This document shows positions 56,501 to 64,000 of a stretch of DNA of 64,000 nucleotides, piece by piece. Position numbers and translations under genes: made by a program. Location of the stretch: contig VCAZ01000036.1 of the NCBI GenBank assembly GCA_005784505.1, positions 186,001-250,000 of the forward strand. The letters are read 5' to 3'. The notes under the pieces are model-generated. The model was not told the origin of the DNA. It saw nothing but the letters and a program-made list of their open reading frames with translations, and searched no databases. The DNA comes from Bagarius yarrelli. Taxonomy: Eukaryota; Chordata; Actinopteri; Siluriformes; Sisoridae. Each line of letters starts with the position of its first letter. Position 1 is the stretch's first letter.

Positions 56501-59046
56501 GCAGGAAATAAATGTGTTCCAGGAGATGCTAGCTCAACTGCAAGCACCTCAAGCACCAGCTCAACCTAGCAACGCGACTTCGTCTGGTTATTTCTTACTT
56601 CTTTTAAAGGAACAACGGACTGTTGCTGAGGATTTCTTCACCAGTGCCAGATTCTGTTTTAAAACCGAGCCACAGCCTTTTCCATAGACAGTAAGAAATG
56701 TGCATTGTTATTGTAATTGCTTACCGGGAAAGAGCTTGACTGGGCTTCAGCATTCTGGGCTCAGATACACTCATTTCCTCGTCTGTAGAATTTTTATGGG
56801 GCATCTTAAGGAAGTATTCAAGTATCCAGCAGGAGGGGGTTCGATGTTTCTACATAGCTGCTGCGATTACACCAAGGTGATTTATCTAGTGCGGAATACT
56901 TCATTTAGTTTCGAACACCAGCTGCACGGAGCGGATGGAATGAGATATTCTTAAAATCTGTATTTAAGGACGAATTGCATATGTAGCCATGGCGGTTCGG
57001 TTAGACAATCTGCTCTGCAACAGCCCTCATGTTACCCAGAGAGCGCTTCCCCAGCCGAGTCCCACTCCAAGCTCAGAAGGCATTGAACCCATTCAGGTGG
57101 GATTTACAAAATTGTCTCCTCAGGAACGCCAATGCCGGCTTCCAAGCTCGTCTGTGCCTATATTGCGGGAGTCCCAATCATTTTAGCACATCTTGCCCAC
57201 AAAAAACTTTCGCCGACATGAGAAAGTGACTTTACCTATTTACTCTCTTTCATCAGCTAAGTGTGTTTCATTGCCTGCTGTCGAGTTGATTCTGTCTTTT
57301 ATTCCTTTCCAGCGCTAGTGGACTCTGGGGCAGTGCTAAACCTCATAGACAGCCATAGTGTTAAGAAATTGAATTAAGTTATTTAGTAAGACCAAGGTTT
57401 CTGAGTTACTACCTCACAGGGCAGGGGATTGCGCCATTAAACGACATACCCAGAGACCTTCTTGATGTATATGTAATTGCCTACATAGATGACATCCTCA
57501 TCTACTCACGCACCTACTCCCAACACATACAGCCTATACGAACTGTACTGAACTGTACTTTCACCGCAATTGGGTCAAGTCTTGGGTACCACATTAGCTC
57601 CAGTGGGGTGTCCATAAATGAGTCTAGGGTGGTCGCGGTAAACAGTTGGCTTCAACCTAAAATTGTGAAGGATTTGCAGTGATTTGCAGGGGGAGCGAAT
57701 TTCTTCCCTGGGCCGAATATGCCCGAAATTCGCTTACTCCCTCCTCTACAGGGTTCACTCCTTTCCAGTGCATTTTGGTTTGCTAGCCACCCATGTTCCT
57801 GTGGTCATTAAAGCCTTTCAATGTACTGGCAGTAGAGGACTGGATGCAACGAAGTTTCCAAGTTTGGGAGACAGCGCATGTCAAGTTGCAGCGAGAGGTC
57901 TGGGCTCAGCGTATTTGGGCTCAATGTAATCGGCAATGTCGTTCCCACCCTAATTACCAACCGGGACAATTAGTATGGCTCGGGTCCAGAGATTTACGCC
58001 TACATCTACCTAGCAAAAACTTTAGAAGCTCCATCCCCTATTAAAATTACACCGTACACTGGCTTACCAGGTACACAAAATCTTAGACTCCAGGCAAAGA
58101 AGGGGTCTCCTGGAGTATTTGGTGAATTGGGAGGGATACAGCCTGAGTAAAAAAGGTCCTGGGTGAGAGCCAGCAACATTCTGTACCCAACTCCCACACA
58201 AGAGTTCCATGCTGCAACATCCGGGAAGAAGCTTTTTGATGCGTTTTTTCAAGACTAGGGCGCCATCTCCGGAATACTAGCCGGCTCCCCGTGACTTCCT
58301 GTTGACTAGCCATATAAGGTAGCCTAGGTTGCTAGGCTAGCTCATTGCGAAGTATTGTTCCGTTAGAGACTTATGTTTACTCTGTTTCACTGTTTCACTG
58401 ATCTATGCTCTGTTTCTTGGTTTCTCTACTTCGTCTTGTGATTTTGATTTGTTTGCTTGGATTACTATTGACTTCTGTTTCGCCTTTTTTTTTCACTACT
58501 CTTTTGAACTGCCCCGTGTTCTTCAATAAACCAGTATTCTGCAACATAGATTCAACTCCATCTGGTTCCCCACATTTAAGTGTTTGTAAGGTGACAAAAT
58601 GTAAAAAAAAAAAGGGGTATGAATATTTTTTAAGGCACTGTACACTGTGCATCACTATTTTAATATATGTTTATTTATTACAACAGATAACAACAGATAC
58701 TACAAGCCACACAATTAAAATGAGTTGCAATTACTTCTCCGACTAGTTTTGATGATTCATGCCTTCAAGTGTTGTTTCAACGGATCTTTGTTGTAAGGAT
58801 TATTGACAGGACATTAGTTGCATAGTTTGAGGTTGAAGGGAACCAGGAAAGAAAATCTTTCTGTTTAGTGTCTCTTGGAGATTTCTGTGTAATGTAAATA
58901 ACAGCTACAGATATCCCAGGCAACCATTTATTATCAAAGGACATAAAAACAAAAACAAAAGTAGAGCAGACCTTGCAGGCACCAGGGAGAAGGTGGAGCT
59001 TCACATACGGATCAGCTAAACCATTGAAGTCCATAGGCTTTAGACC
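37863..59046 (-). CDS. doc2a: Double C2-domain protein, DOC2 family, 3' eight coding exons (5' end outside window)
   Basis: DOC2 proteins are high-affinity Ca2+ sensors that bind phospholipid, SNAREs and Munc13 to promote spontaneous and asynchronous vesicle fusion. Eight coding exons (58972-59046, 53367-53476, 46072-46198, 44921-44980, 41637-41845, 39341-39422, 38429-38525, 37863-37993) join in one frame for 263 aa. They cover most of C2A, the linker and all of C2B. Ca-binding Asp residues are kept in C2A (PMDFNGLADPY; VCDEDKLTHNEF) and C2B (AAMDVNGLSDPY; VWDYDLGKSNDF). The linker LASPTAMTTALRGISCYLRE and the MYLPF neighbourhood favour DOC2A over DOC2B and rabphilin. The N-terminal Munc13-interacting region and the first C2A strand were not found up to 64000. 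Introns are swollen by transposons. The C2B start has a long spacer, described under findings. Confidence 0.85.
38429..38525 (-). CDS. doc2a: DOC2 exon g: C2B third Ca-binding loop
   Basis: 97 nt, encoding EFFYEITFNELASKTLEVSV then WDYDLGKSNDFI plus one base. Donor GTGGGT, acceptor CGGTAG. Confidence 0.92.
39163..39332. repeat. (TA)n/(TATC)n tract
   Basis: About 170 bp of TA repeats with GATATC and TCTATATA interruptions, largely self-complementary. It ends about 8 nt from the donor of DOC2 exon f. An (AC)n tract lies nearby at 39779-39822. Confidence 0.9.
39341..39422 (-). CDS. doc2a: DOC2 exon f: C2B polybasic strand
   Basis: 82 nt, encoding YLKPDVKKKSKHKTAVIKKT and LNPEFNE. The Lys-rich strand is the PIP2/SNARE-binding face. 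Donor GTATGA is followed within about 10 nt by a TA-repeat tract. Confidence 0.92.
39915..41300. mobile_element. Decayed DNA transposon with short inverted ends
   Basis: The left side 'caacctgaattctggaaaag' and right side 'tttttctggaatttgggtgt' are inverted copies of a fish element tip. 'tttgatgcctgctactgatc', 'gttgggacaggacatgtttt' and a poorly preserved interior lie between. No transposase motif is identified, so the superfamily is open; Kolobok-like is a guess. Confidence 0.4.
41637..41845 (-). CDS. doc2a: DOC2 exon e: start of C2B with spacer
   Basis: 209 nt, starting WESEQKRSLEERGRLLLCLQ and ending NGLSDPYVK plus two bases. An unusual Pro/Glu/Lys-rich spacer separates the first two beta strands. 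Acceptor GTGCAG, donor GTGAGT. Confidence 0.88.
42160..42640. repeat. Probable Tc1-like relic
   Basis: 'cttcaaagcataatgctgcc' is a phrase common in Tc1 copies. The rest is too decayed to orient or translate. It lies in the DOC2 intron between exons d and e. Confidence 0.3.
42725..43465 (+). repeat. Minisatellite of ~20-24-bp units with a higher-order pattern
   Basis: Variants of 'tggtgtttgatggtaaatgt' repeat through about 740 bp. They alternate with 'ggtgttggatagagaacagt' and 'gttgtttcatggtgaatgtt', giving a longer period of roughly 60-90 bp. It lies in the DOC2 intron between exons d and e and has no sequence similarity to the 34-bp satellite. Confidence 0.85.
44455..44885 (+). mobile_element. 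LINE reverse transcriptase fragment
   Basis: Decayed frame with YADDTQLYISLKPGD (the YADD catalytic box; the leading residue is read across a stop-rich stretch), INTDKTGILLIGPK and LGVILARNLSFKSHI, typical of CR1/L2/Rex1-type elements. Several stops. It ends about 35 nt before the donor of DOC2 exon d. Confidence 0.7.
44921..44980 (-). CDS. doc2a: DOC2 exon d: inter-C2 linker
   Basis: 60 nt, exactly 20 codons: LASPTAMTTALRGISCYLRE, the linker typical of DOC2A. Acceptor TTTCTCAG, donor GTAAAT. Confidence 0.88.
46072..46198 (-). CDS. doc2a: DOC2 exon c: C2A, second Ca-binding loop
   Basis: 127 nt, encoding VSVCDEDKLTHNEFIGESRV through HFNVCLEHPPP, the end of C2A. Donor GTGAGT; acceptor CTCTTAG. 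Confidence 0.9.
46640..46855 (-). repeat. tRNA-derived SINE, nearly full length
   Basis: Minus strand: 'aagcggtagctcagttgtta' (box A), 'ctgggttcaattcccagcac' (box B), then 'ggcccccgggcaaggctcct' and 'tctgttaaatgccagaattt'. Lies in the DOC2 intron between exons b and c. Confidence 0.75.
47140..47645 (+). mobile_element. LINE 3' end with (TC)n and ATTGAAT-type tail
   Basis: Contains 'gaggctgaaaacacatttat', a (TC)n run at 47487-47521 and 'gtaaagctgctttgagacaa', followed by 'agaaataaaaataaattgaa', the tail of a common fish LINE. It may belong with the reverse transcriptase fragment at 44455-44885, with DOC2 exons c and d lying between them. Confidence 0.6.
48060..48640. repeat. (AG)n tract and an interspersed repeat
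   Basis: (AG)n at 48061-48107. From about 48300 'caaaaagtatcagaacacat', 'gtgttcagtgaggttgagtc' and 'aggaacattgtgatgctgga' resemble 8895-8975. This fits a non-autonomous Tc1-type element; its ends are not resolved. A (CA)n tract lies at 48833-48856 and AG-rich sequence at 48920-49015. 49020-49690 shows nothing else. Confidence 0.45.
49690..53000 (-). mobile_element. Ty3/Gypsy LTR retrotransposon, heavily decayed
   Basis: Read on the minus strand: gag-like residues near 52900 (EKFDGSAE-like), RNase H/RT connection with FVIEVDAFDCGIGAVLSQ at about 51200, and integrase core with LDYHPQSIGQVKGL at about 50340. A 3' LTR-like segment follows (49690-50000). Stops and frameshifts are frequent in every part, and protease and central RT boxes are not readable. 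A matching 5' LTR was not found. It fills the DOC2 intron between exons b and c; exon b lies about 370 bp beyond its 5' end. Confidence 0.7.
53367..53476 (-). CDS. doc2a: DOC2 exon b: C2A, polybasic strand region
   Basis: 110 nt, starting ANKLKTKIVKNTLNPVWNEK and ending at GITEEDMYRKTL plus two bases. Acceptor TCTAG, donor GTAGCA. Confidence 0.88.
53925..54420 (+). mobile_element. Solo LTR-like repeat, copy 3
   Basis: Rich in 'ttcatgttt/tatgttt' phrases, then 'cataatccccttgtccatgt', 'cctattggtttatgctgtgt' and 'atttatagtccttttgttg', and 'gtaaataaactgcactttgg' with an AATAAA, ending 'gtggagtcgttaca'. Same family as 33985-34830. The 131-codon open frame across it is an artefact of the T-rich repeat. 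Confidence 0.55.
55380..55545 (+). mobile_element. Tc1-like transposase fragment, plus strand
   Basis: 'gcatcatgctttggggatgc' through 'gggcaatcctggaggaaaac' encodes SIMLWGCF and a following NTGQSWRK-type frame, the region before the second catalytic Asp in a Tc1 transposase. It is opposite in direction to the fragment from 55580 onward. Confidence 0.55.
55580..58642 (-). mobile_element. Tc1-like transposon split by a Gypsy insertion
   Basis: 'ttggtctcatctgaccagag' (55593) is the reverse complement of the first catalytic Asp region (LWSDQTK) of a Tc1 transposase. Sequence runs to 'ctcaataaaatacatttaa' at 56207, then resumes at 58575 with 'tttaagtgtttgtaaggtga' and ends 'aaggcactgta' at 58642, the tip of a well-known fish Tc1 family. 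Joined, the two sides give a continuous terminal repeat. The other tip was not found. Confidence 0.75.
56208..58574 (+). mobile_element. Ty3/Gypsy LTR retrotransposon, internally deleted, with TTTAA target duplication
   Basis: It starts TGTCAC and ends CCCACA, flanked by TTTAA on both sides (56203-56207 and 58575-58579). The two LTRs share 'gacttcctgttg(g/a)ctagcc' and 'gttcttcaataaaccagtat'. The 5' LTR lacks its last ~30 bp and the primer site. Inside, in order: a gag remnant with a CCHC knuckle (CLYCGSPNHFSTSC, 57140-57190), a protease piece (LVDSGAVLNLID, 57310), the RT box AYIDDILIYS (57480), then a jump to the integrase end (QPGQLVWLGSRDL, 57960). Most of RT, RNase H and the integrase core are gone. 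No envelope gene is seen. Confidence 0.85.
58972..59046 (-). CDS. doc2a: DOC2 exon a: C2A, first Ca-binding loop
   Basis: 75 nt, phase 0 at both ends, encoding GLKPMDFNGLADPYVKLHLL and PGACK. The acceptor is TTGCAG. The donor GTCTGC is non-consensus apart from GT and the G at +5. Confidence 0.85.
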
Positions 59047-59049
59047 CTG

Positions 59050-59990
59050 CAACCCAAAAAGACACAGAGATGAAGAGAAAGAATTAATGCAAACTATAAA
59101 CAATGTGTCATGGAAAACTATATAAGGGGTAAAAATATTAGCACAATCTTATTGCAGATAAAATTATATTTATGCATAAATTTTTCCCTGTTATATGAAC
59201 CCTGATCATCCTGAACTGCGACCCAAATATGTTTCATAAAGCTCTAGTCGGATTTGAGAAATTTCATGGTGAATTCTACTTCGCTTTACTAGTCTATAAC
59301 AATAAGATTGTTTGTTTAAGTGTTTTAGCAAAACTGGAAATTTATTTATAATTGATTGGTTGTACTATTAACTTTAATGCCCTGCAGATTATGAAAAAAT
59401 GGCTTGGTACATGATTTTTAAAATAAAAGAGCCTCGAGTGCAGCCATTGTATGCATTTTTTCTTATACCTTTCACTTTCACCTCGAATAACTTTACATGA
59501 CAAATGTTAAAGTTGTTTCACTAGAAACAGAAATAGAATCTCATATTTAAAAAGTATTTCTCATGAATTAAAAATGACAGGAGGGCAAGTGGATCCATTA
59601 GAAGCATCAGAGCAGGCTAGACTAAAATTAAATCAATTCTCCAGTTGCAGAAGAGAGCAATGAATAAACAGGTACACGGTGTGTGGTGCTGGTATGGTAT
59701 AAACGTTTCATTTTCTTTGTCTTTTAAGTCATAAATTTGCTAAAAAATGTTTTGTCAATTTAAGGCATTAGATGCTCTTATCTATAAAGACTTTCATTTA
59801 TCTAATGTAATAAAAAAACGCAAAGGTTTGAAGGGCCCCGCTCAAAATAGCACTGAGAATTGAACCTGCAATCTTCTGATTAGCAGTCAAACACCTTTAC
59901 CATATACATATACATTTCAAATTGCACAAAAAAAATTATGCTGCCTTTATACAGTATGTGCCAAAATAGTTTCTATTTGACACATACTGT
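59050..59990. other. DOC2 intron sequence
   Basis: No exon of the missing 5' part is recognised. A decayed SINE piece with 'ctgagaattgaacctgcaat' lies at 59820-59900. Confidence 0.4.
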
Positions 59991-59994
59991 ATAA

Positions 59995-60350
59995 GGGCAG
60001 TATGGTGGTTTAGTGATCAGCACAATTAGAGTTGTATGTTCTCCCTGTGTTTGTGTGGGTTTACTCCAAGTACTCTGGTTTCCCCCGCAGTCTAAAAACA
60101 TGCATGTTAGGTTGATTGGTGATACCTAATTGCCCATAGGAGTGTGTGTGTGTGTGGTGTGTGTGTGTGTGTGTGGTGTGTGTGTGGCCCAGTGATGGAC
60201 TGGCGACCTGTCCAGGGTGTACTCCTGCCTTTAGCCTAATGAACAGCTACGAAAGGCTCCCCATAACCCTCATTAGGAATAAATGGATATTGACAATGGA
60301 TAGCTGGATGGATGAATGGATAAATAGATAGATAGATTTATAGATAGATC
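59995..60350 (+). repeat. tRNA-derived SINE with (GT)n and GATA-like tail
   Basis: 'gggcagtatggtggtttagt' (box A), a shortened box B region, then 'tatgttctccctgtgtttgt', 'tggtttcccccgcagtctaa', (GT)n at 60141-60185, and a tail of GGATGGAT/AGATAGAT units. Same family as 598-965. 60380-60500 has another SINE head. Confidence 0.7.
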
Positions 60351-60599
60351 CTTTTCTTTATCTTATTTGATGACTTGTACCTAGTGGTTAAAATGGGAAC
60401 TGCAACATGTGCTAATTAAAGCCCACTGGGATAGGAAATCTGTCTTTAGAGGAGATAAAGTTTAACTCTTGCCTAAAGAGCCAAGCTGGGGCATCTTGGT
60501 GGTGCTGAAAATTGAACCACTGAGATATGACTTTTATATTGTATATCACACTACATCCCACTTTCTTATTTTTAGTTACGTTATGTATTATGTATCTTC

Positions 60600-62615
60600 T
60601 TCTTTTCCTTTCGCATGTTCCCTTTTAGGGGTCGCCACAGAGAATCAACTGTCTCCACCTATTCTTTACATCCTCTTCACTCACACCCACTTCATGTCCT
60701 CGTTCATCGCATCCATATACCTCCCCTTTGATGTTCCTCTTTGCCATCTGCCTAGTAGCTTCATTGATAACATCCTCCTACCAATATATTCACTATCCCT
60801 TCTCTGTCCAATACACCTTAATCTGGCTTTCCTGATTTACTCCCCTAAACATCTAACATGAGCCGTCCACCTAATGAACCTCGTCACTCAAAAGAAAACC
60901 TCAAAATTTCAGCTCTGCTACTTCCAGCTCTGCCACCTGTTTCTTCCTCAGCGCCACTGTCTCTAAACCATACATCATAGCTGGTATTGCCACTGTCTTG
61001 TACACCTTTCCCTTGATTTTAGCTGATATTCTCCTGTCACACATCAATCCTGACACGTTTCTCCACCCATTCCAACCTGCCTGTACTTGCTTCTTTACAT
61101 CTTTTACACATTCTCCATTGCTCTGTACTGTCAACCCCAAGTACTTAAACTCCTGTACCTTCTTTACCTCTTCACCCTGTAACCCTGTTCCACTTCCCTC
61201 CATTTCATTCAAACACGTGTACTCCTCGTCTCTCCAGAGCAAACCTCCACCTCTCTAGATTTTCCTCCACCTGCCCCCTGTTCTCACTACAGATCACAAT
61301 GTCATCTGCAAACATCATTGTCCAAGGAGATTCCTGTCTGACCCCGTCTGTCAACCAATCCATCACAACCTCAAACTAGAAAGGGCTCAAAGCTGATCCC
61401 TGAGGCAGTCCCATCTCCACTTTGAACTTCACTGTCTGACATACTGCACACCTCACCACTGTACTGCTCCTCTCATACATATCCTGCACTCATCAACTTT
61501 ATGCCTCTGTAGTTGTTGCAACTCTGTACATCACCCTTGTTCTTAAAGATAGATACCATTACACTCCTCCATTCCTCAGGCATCTTCTCACTAACTATAA
61601 TCTCGTAATCTAGTAAGAAATTCCACTGCTGCCTTTCCTAGACATTTCCACACCTCCACCGGTATTTCATCAGGACCAACCGCCTTTCCTCTTTTCATCC
61701 TCTTTAAAGCCATCCAAACTTTGCATGTACTAATCTTTTAATTTTCCCGCTTCACATTATTCACCTCTTCTACCCTTTTTTTCCTCCCATTTCCTCATTC
61801 ATCAATACTTCAAGGTACTCCTTCCATCTTTTCTGTACATTCTCTTCACTTTTGAGCAACTTTCCATCTTGATCTCTAATAACTCTAACCTGCTGCACAT
61901 CCTTCCTATCTCAATTTCTCCGCCTTGCTAACCTGTACAAGTCCTTCTCTCCTTCTTTAGTGTTTAACCTAGTGTACAATTTATCATGTGCTTTCTGCTT
62001 AGCCACTTCCCTCTTCACTTTGTGCCGCAAATCCTTGTATTCCTGTCTACTTTCCATAGTCCTTTTCATGTCCCACTTCTTCTTGGCTAACCTCTACCTC
62101 TGTATACTATCCTGAACGTCCTCATTCCACCACAAATCTTTTTTGCTCCTTCATATGACACATCTAGCAACTTTCTTGTTGTCTCCCTAATCATTTCTGC
62201 TGTAGTTTGCCATTCATCTAGAAACACTAACTGACCGCCAAGAGCCTGTTTCAACTCCTGTTTAAATTCTTCACATTATTCTACCTTTTTCAGCTTTCAC
62301 CACTTGGTTTTCTTCTCTACCTTTGATCTCTTCTTCTTCCAGATCAACATCTTCACCCTACACACCACCATTCTATGCTGGCTTACTACAGTTTCTCCTA
62401 CCACAACTTTACAGTCACTAATCTCTTTCAGATCGCTTTATCTACATAGATGTAATTTACCTGTTTGCTCCATCCTCCTTCCTTTCGATGGATGATTCGC
62501 ATATTTAGATTTGGAAAATTTTTACATTAAATGCCCTTCCTTCCACAAACCCTTTCTATTTATCCAGGCTTGGGACTGAGACCGAAGTCACTGGCTTGTG
62601 ACCCCTGTGGCTAGA
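60600..62615 (-). mobile_element. RTE-like LINE, reverse transcriptase C-terminal part, decayed
   Basis: On the minus strand 60901-61242 encodes EFKYLGLTVQSNGECVKDVK, GWNGWRNVSG, DRRISAKIKGKVYKT and PAMMYGLETVALR, the thumb-side part of an RTE-type reverse transcriptase. Upstream (61260-62450) homology continues with frame breaks; 'catcatctgcaaa'-type sequence at 61300 is the RT core (MFADDIVI-like region). The 3' end (60600-60880) matches 17930-18236. The far end (62470-62615) matches 1-160. The clade is tentative. Confidence 0.75.
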
Positions 62616-62619
62616 TGTA

Positions 62620-64000
62620 TTATGTATATTATACTTAAATCATAGTAGCAACACCCTACATGTTCAACAACATCTTGAAGCTCAAGACAAAATAATGCTT
62701 CATATTATGTTAGTGATAATATGTCAAAGAGCCCATTTAAAACTACAAGATTAAATTCGTATTGCATAAATTTCCTCTCACAGAAAAAAGTATGATTTTA
62801 AAGTGCTTATTTAAAGCATCAGGTATACAACTGTATACCACTAATGTCAGAGCTTTTATAATAGAATAATAACCAGCAACCTCTGTTTAATAAGGATAGA
62901 TAGTTGAATAATGCTTTGGTATAAACATATTGTAAATGCTTTGCAAGGGAATTCACTCATATCTATTAGCTCCCAACTTCAGTGTCAGTGTATTTAGTCT
63001 AAACCACTTCAAAAGTCTTCTATATTGCACTGTAATGGTGCCGGATTGTTGCTAATTATATTTCTTTTCCATTTTGATCAAAGGCCCCGGGGCTTAAAGG
63101 TGTCAGTGATTAGCAAGTTGGAAAGATACCATGATTGATAGGCATAAAGAAACAGAGACTGCAGGGCTGTCAATTTGAATTTAATAGTCCACGTTCTTCA
63201 GGTACATTTGCCTTGTCACTGGAAATTTATCTCAAATGATTTATATAATCCATCATATTGTAAGATTATTACTAGTTAGATTCAGCGTTGGAGTCGTGAC
63301 ATGAATAGAGAAGTTTTGGTTGCTCTTCAATTCTGGGATAGTAGACATAAATATGAATATAAAATTTTATAAATGTATTTGGATAAACAAACATATTGAA
63401 AATGAACCATTTATATATAAACTTAAACACACTTACATGGTAATTAAATTATATTGTTTTTGACCCTACATACTCTTCATGCTTTAACCATGGTCTAAGA
63501 TAAACACAAATAATTTTATTCAGTGTTTAAACTTATATGATGTAAGACCTTTACAAGAAATATAGTACAACTGTTTATAGATCTGTCCACTGGTATTGCT
63601 CCCCACCAGGGGAATGCTCAATCGCTTTACAATAAACCTCTAAAAAACATGTGCCTATTTAAAGAATCAGTCATACAAATGCATACAACTAATGCTGAAA
63701 GTTTGCATGTCACATCAGTCATTTTCATTTTGGCCACTGTTGGAAACATAGACATATTACAGTTTGTTTTTGACAAACACTGAAAATTTGTCAAGTGGGC
63801 AATCAAGAGGAGGAAAAACACCAAAGAGTATGACCTGCTTTATGGCATAATTCACATATTTTACTGGTAGCCTGGGTAGAGTTAAAGTTTGCCAACAGAT
63901 AACTATAAGACAAAACAATCTGATATGCAAGCCCAAGAACCATTATCATGGCAATGTCAGCCAAGATCCAAAAAGAATTTTGTTGGAGGAAGTTTAGAAA
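62620..64000. other. DOC2 upstream intron or flank, nothing recognised
   Basis: AT-rich, no exon or repeat family recognised on either strand. The N-terminal DOC2 exons must lie to the right of it or be too short to see. Confidence 0.4.

Noticed and set aside
49690..58574. Endogenous retrovirus
   Set aside because: Gag, protease, RT and integrase pieces fit Ty3/Gypsy retrotransposons and no envelope gene is present.

Overview
The window looks like nuclear DNA of a teleost fish. The genes are intron-rich with canonical GT-AG junctions, noncoding DNA is AT-rich, and the interspersed repeats are fish types: Tc1-like transposons, tRNA-derived SINEs, LINE fragments, Gypsy LTR elements and long microsatellites. 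The SINE and Tc1 types would fit an otophysan such as a catfish, but that is an inference. No tRNA, rRNA, CRISPR or prokaryotic features were seen.

All recognised genes lie on the minus strand. From left to right they are: the first exon of pgap3 (1820-2027, the rest lies left of the window); a complete fast skeletal myosin regulatory light chain gene, mylpf (4937-7669, 6 coding exons, 170 aa); a complete sesquipedalian/PHETA-type PH-domain gene (11696-14167, 3 coding exons, 251 aa); two related coiled-coil plus three-finger C2H2 genes (19567-24939, 343 aa; 26786-27887, 299 aa); a two-exon cytosolic sulfotransferase relic (29149-29579); and the 3' eight coding exons of a DOC2-type double-C2 gene (37863-59046), whose first exons lie right of the window. 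MYLPF and DOC2A are also near each other in human (16p11.2), which supports naming the last gene doc2a.

The genes belong to separate cell functions: GPI-anchor lipid remodelling, muscle contraction, endosome-to-Golgi recycling, transcriptional regulation and Ca2+-triggered vesicle fusion. They do not form a pathway. mylpf has a TATA promoter. The pgap3, PHETA and zinc-finger genes have upstream ETS-type GGAAGT sites.

The rest is repeat-rich. The points most worth a second look are: the first intron of the larger zinc-finger gene, which holds a 1.5-kb array of a 34-bp satellite with decayed flanks plus a second 26-28-bp minisatellite; a Gypsy element inserted in a Tc1 terminal repeat with a TTTAA target duplication; a LINE inserted in another Tc1 terminal repeat; a mylpf exon that equals two mammalian exons fused; and an unusual spacer in the DOC2 C2B domain. 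I found no convincing undescribed multi-gene system.
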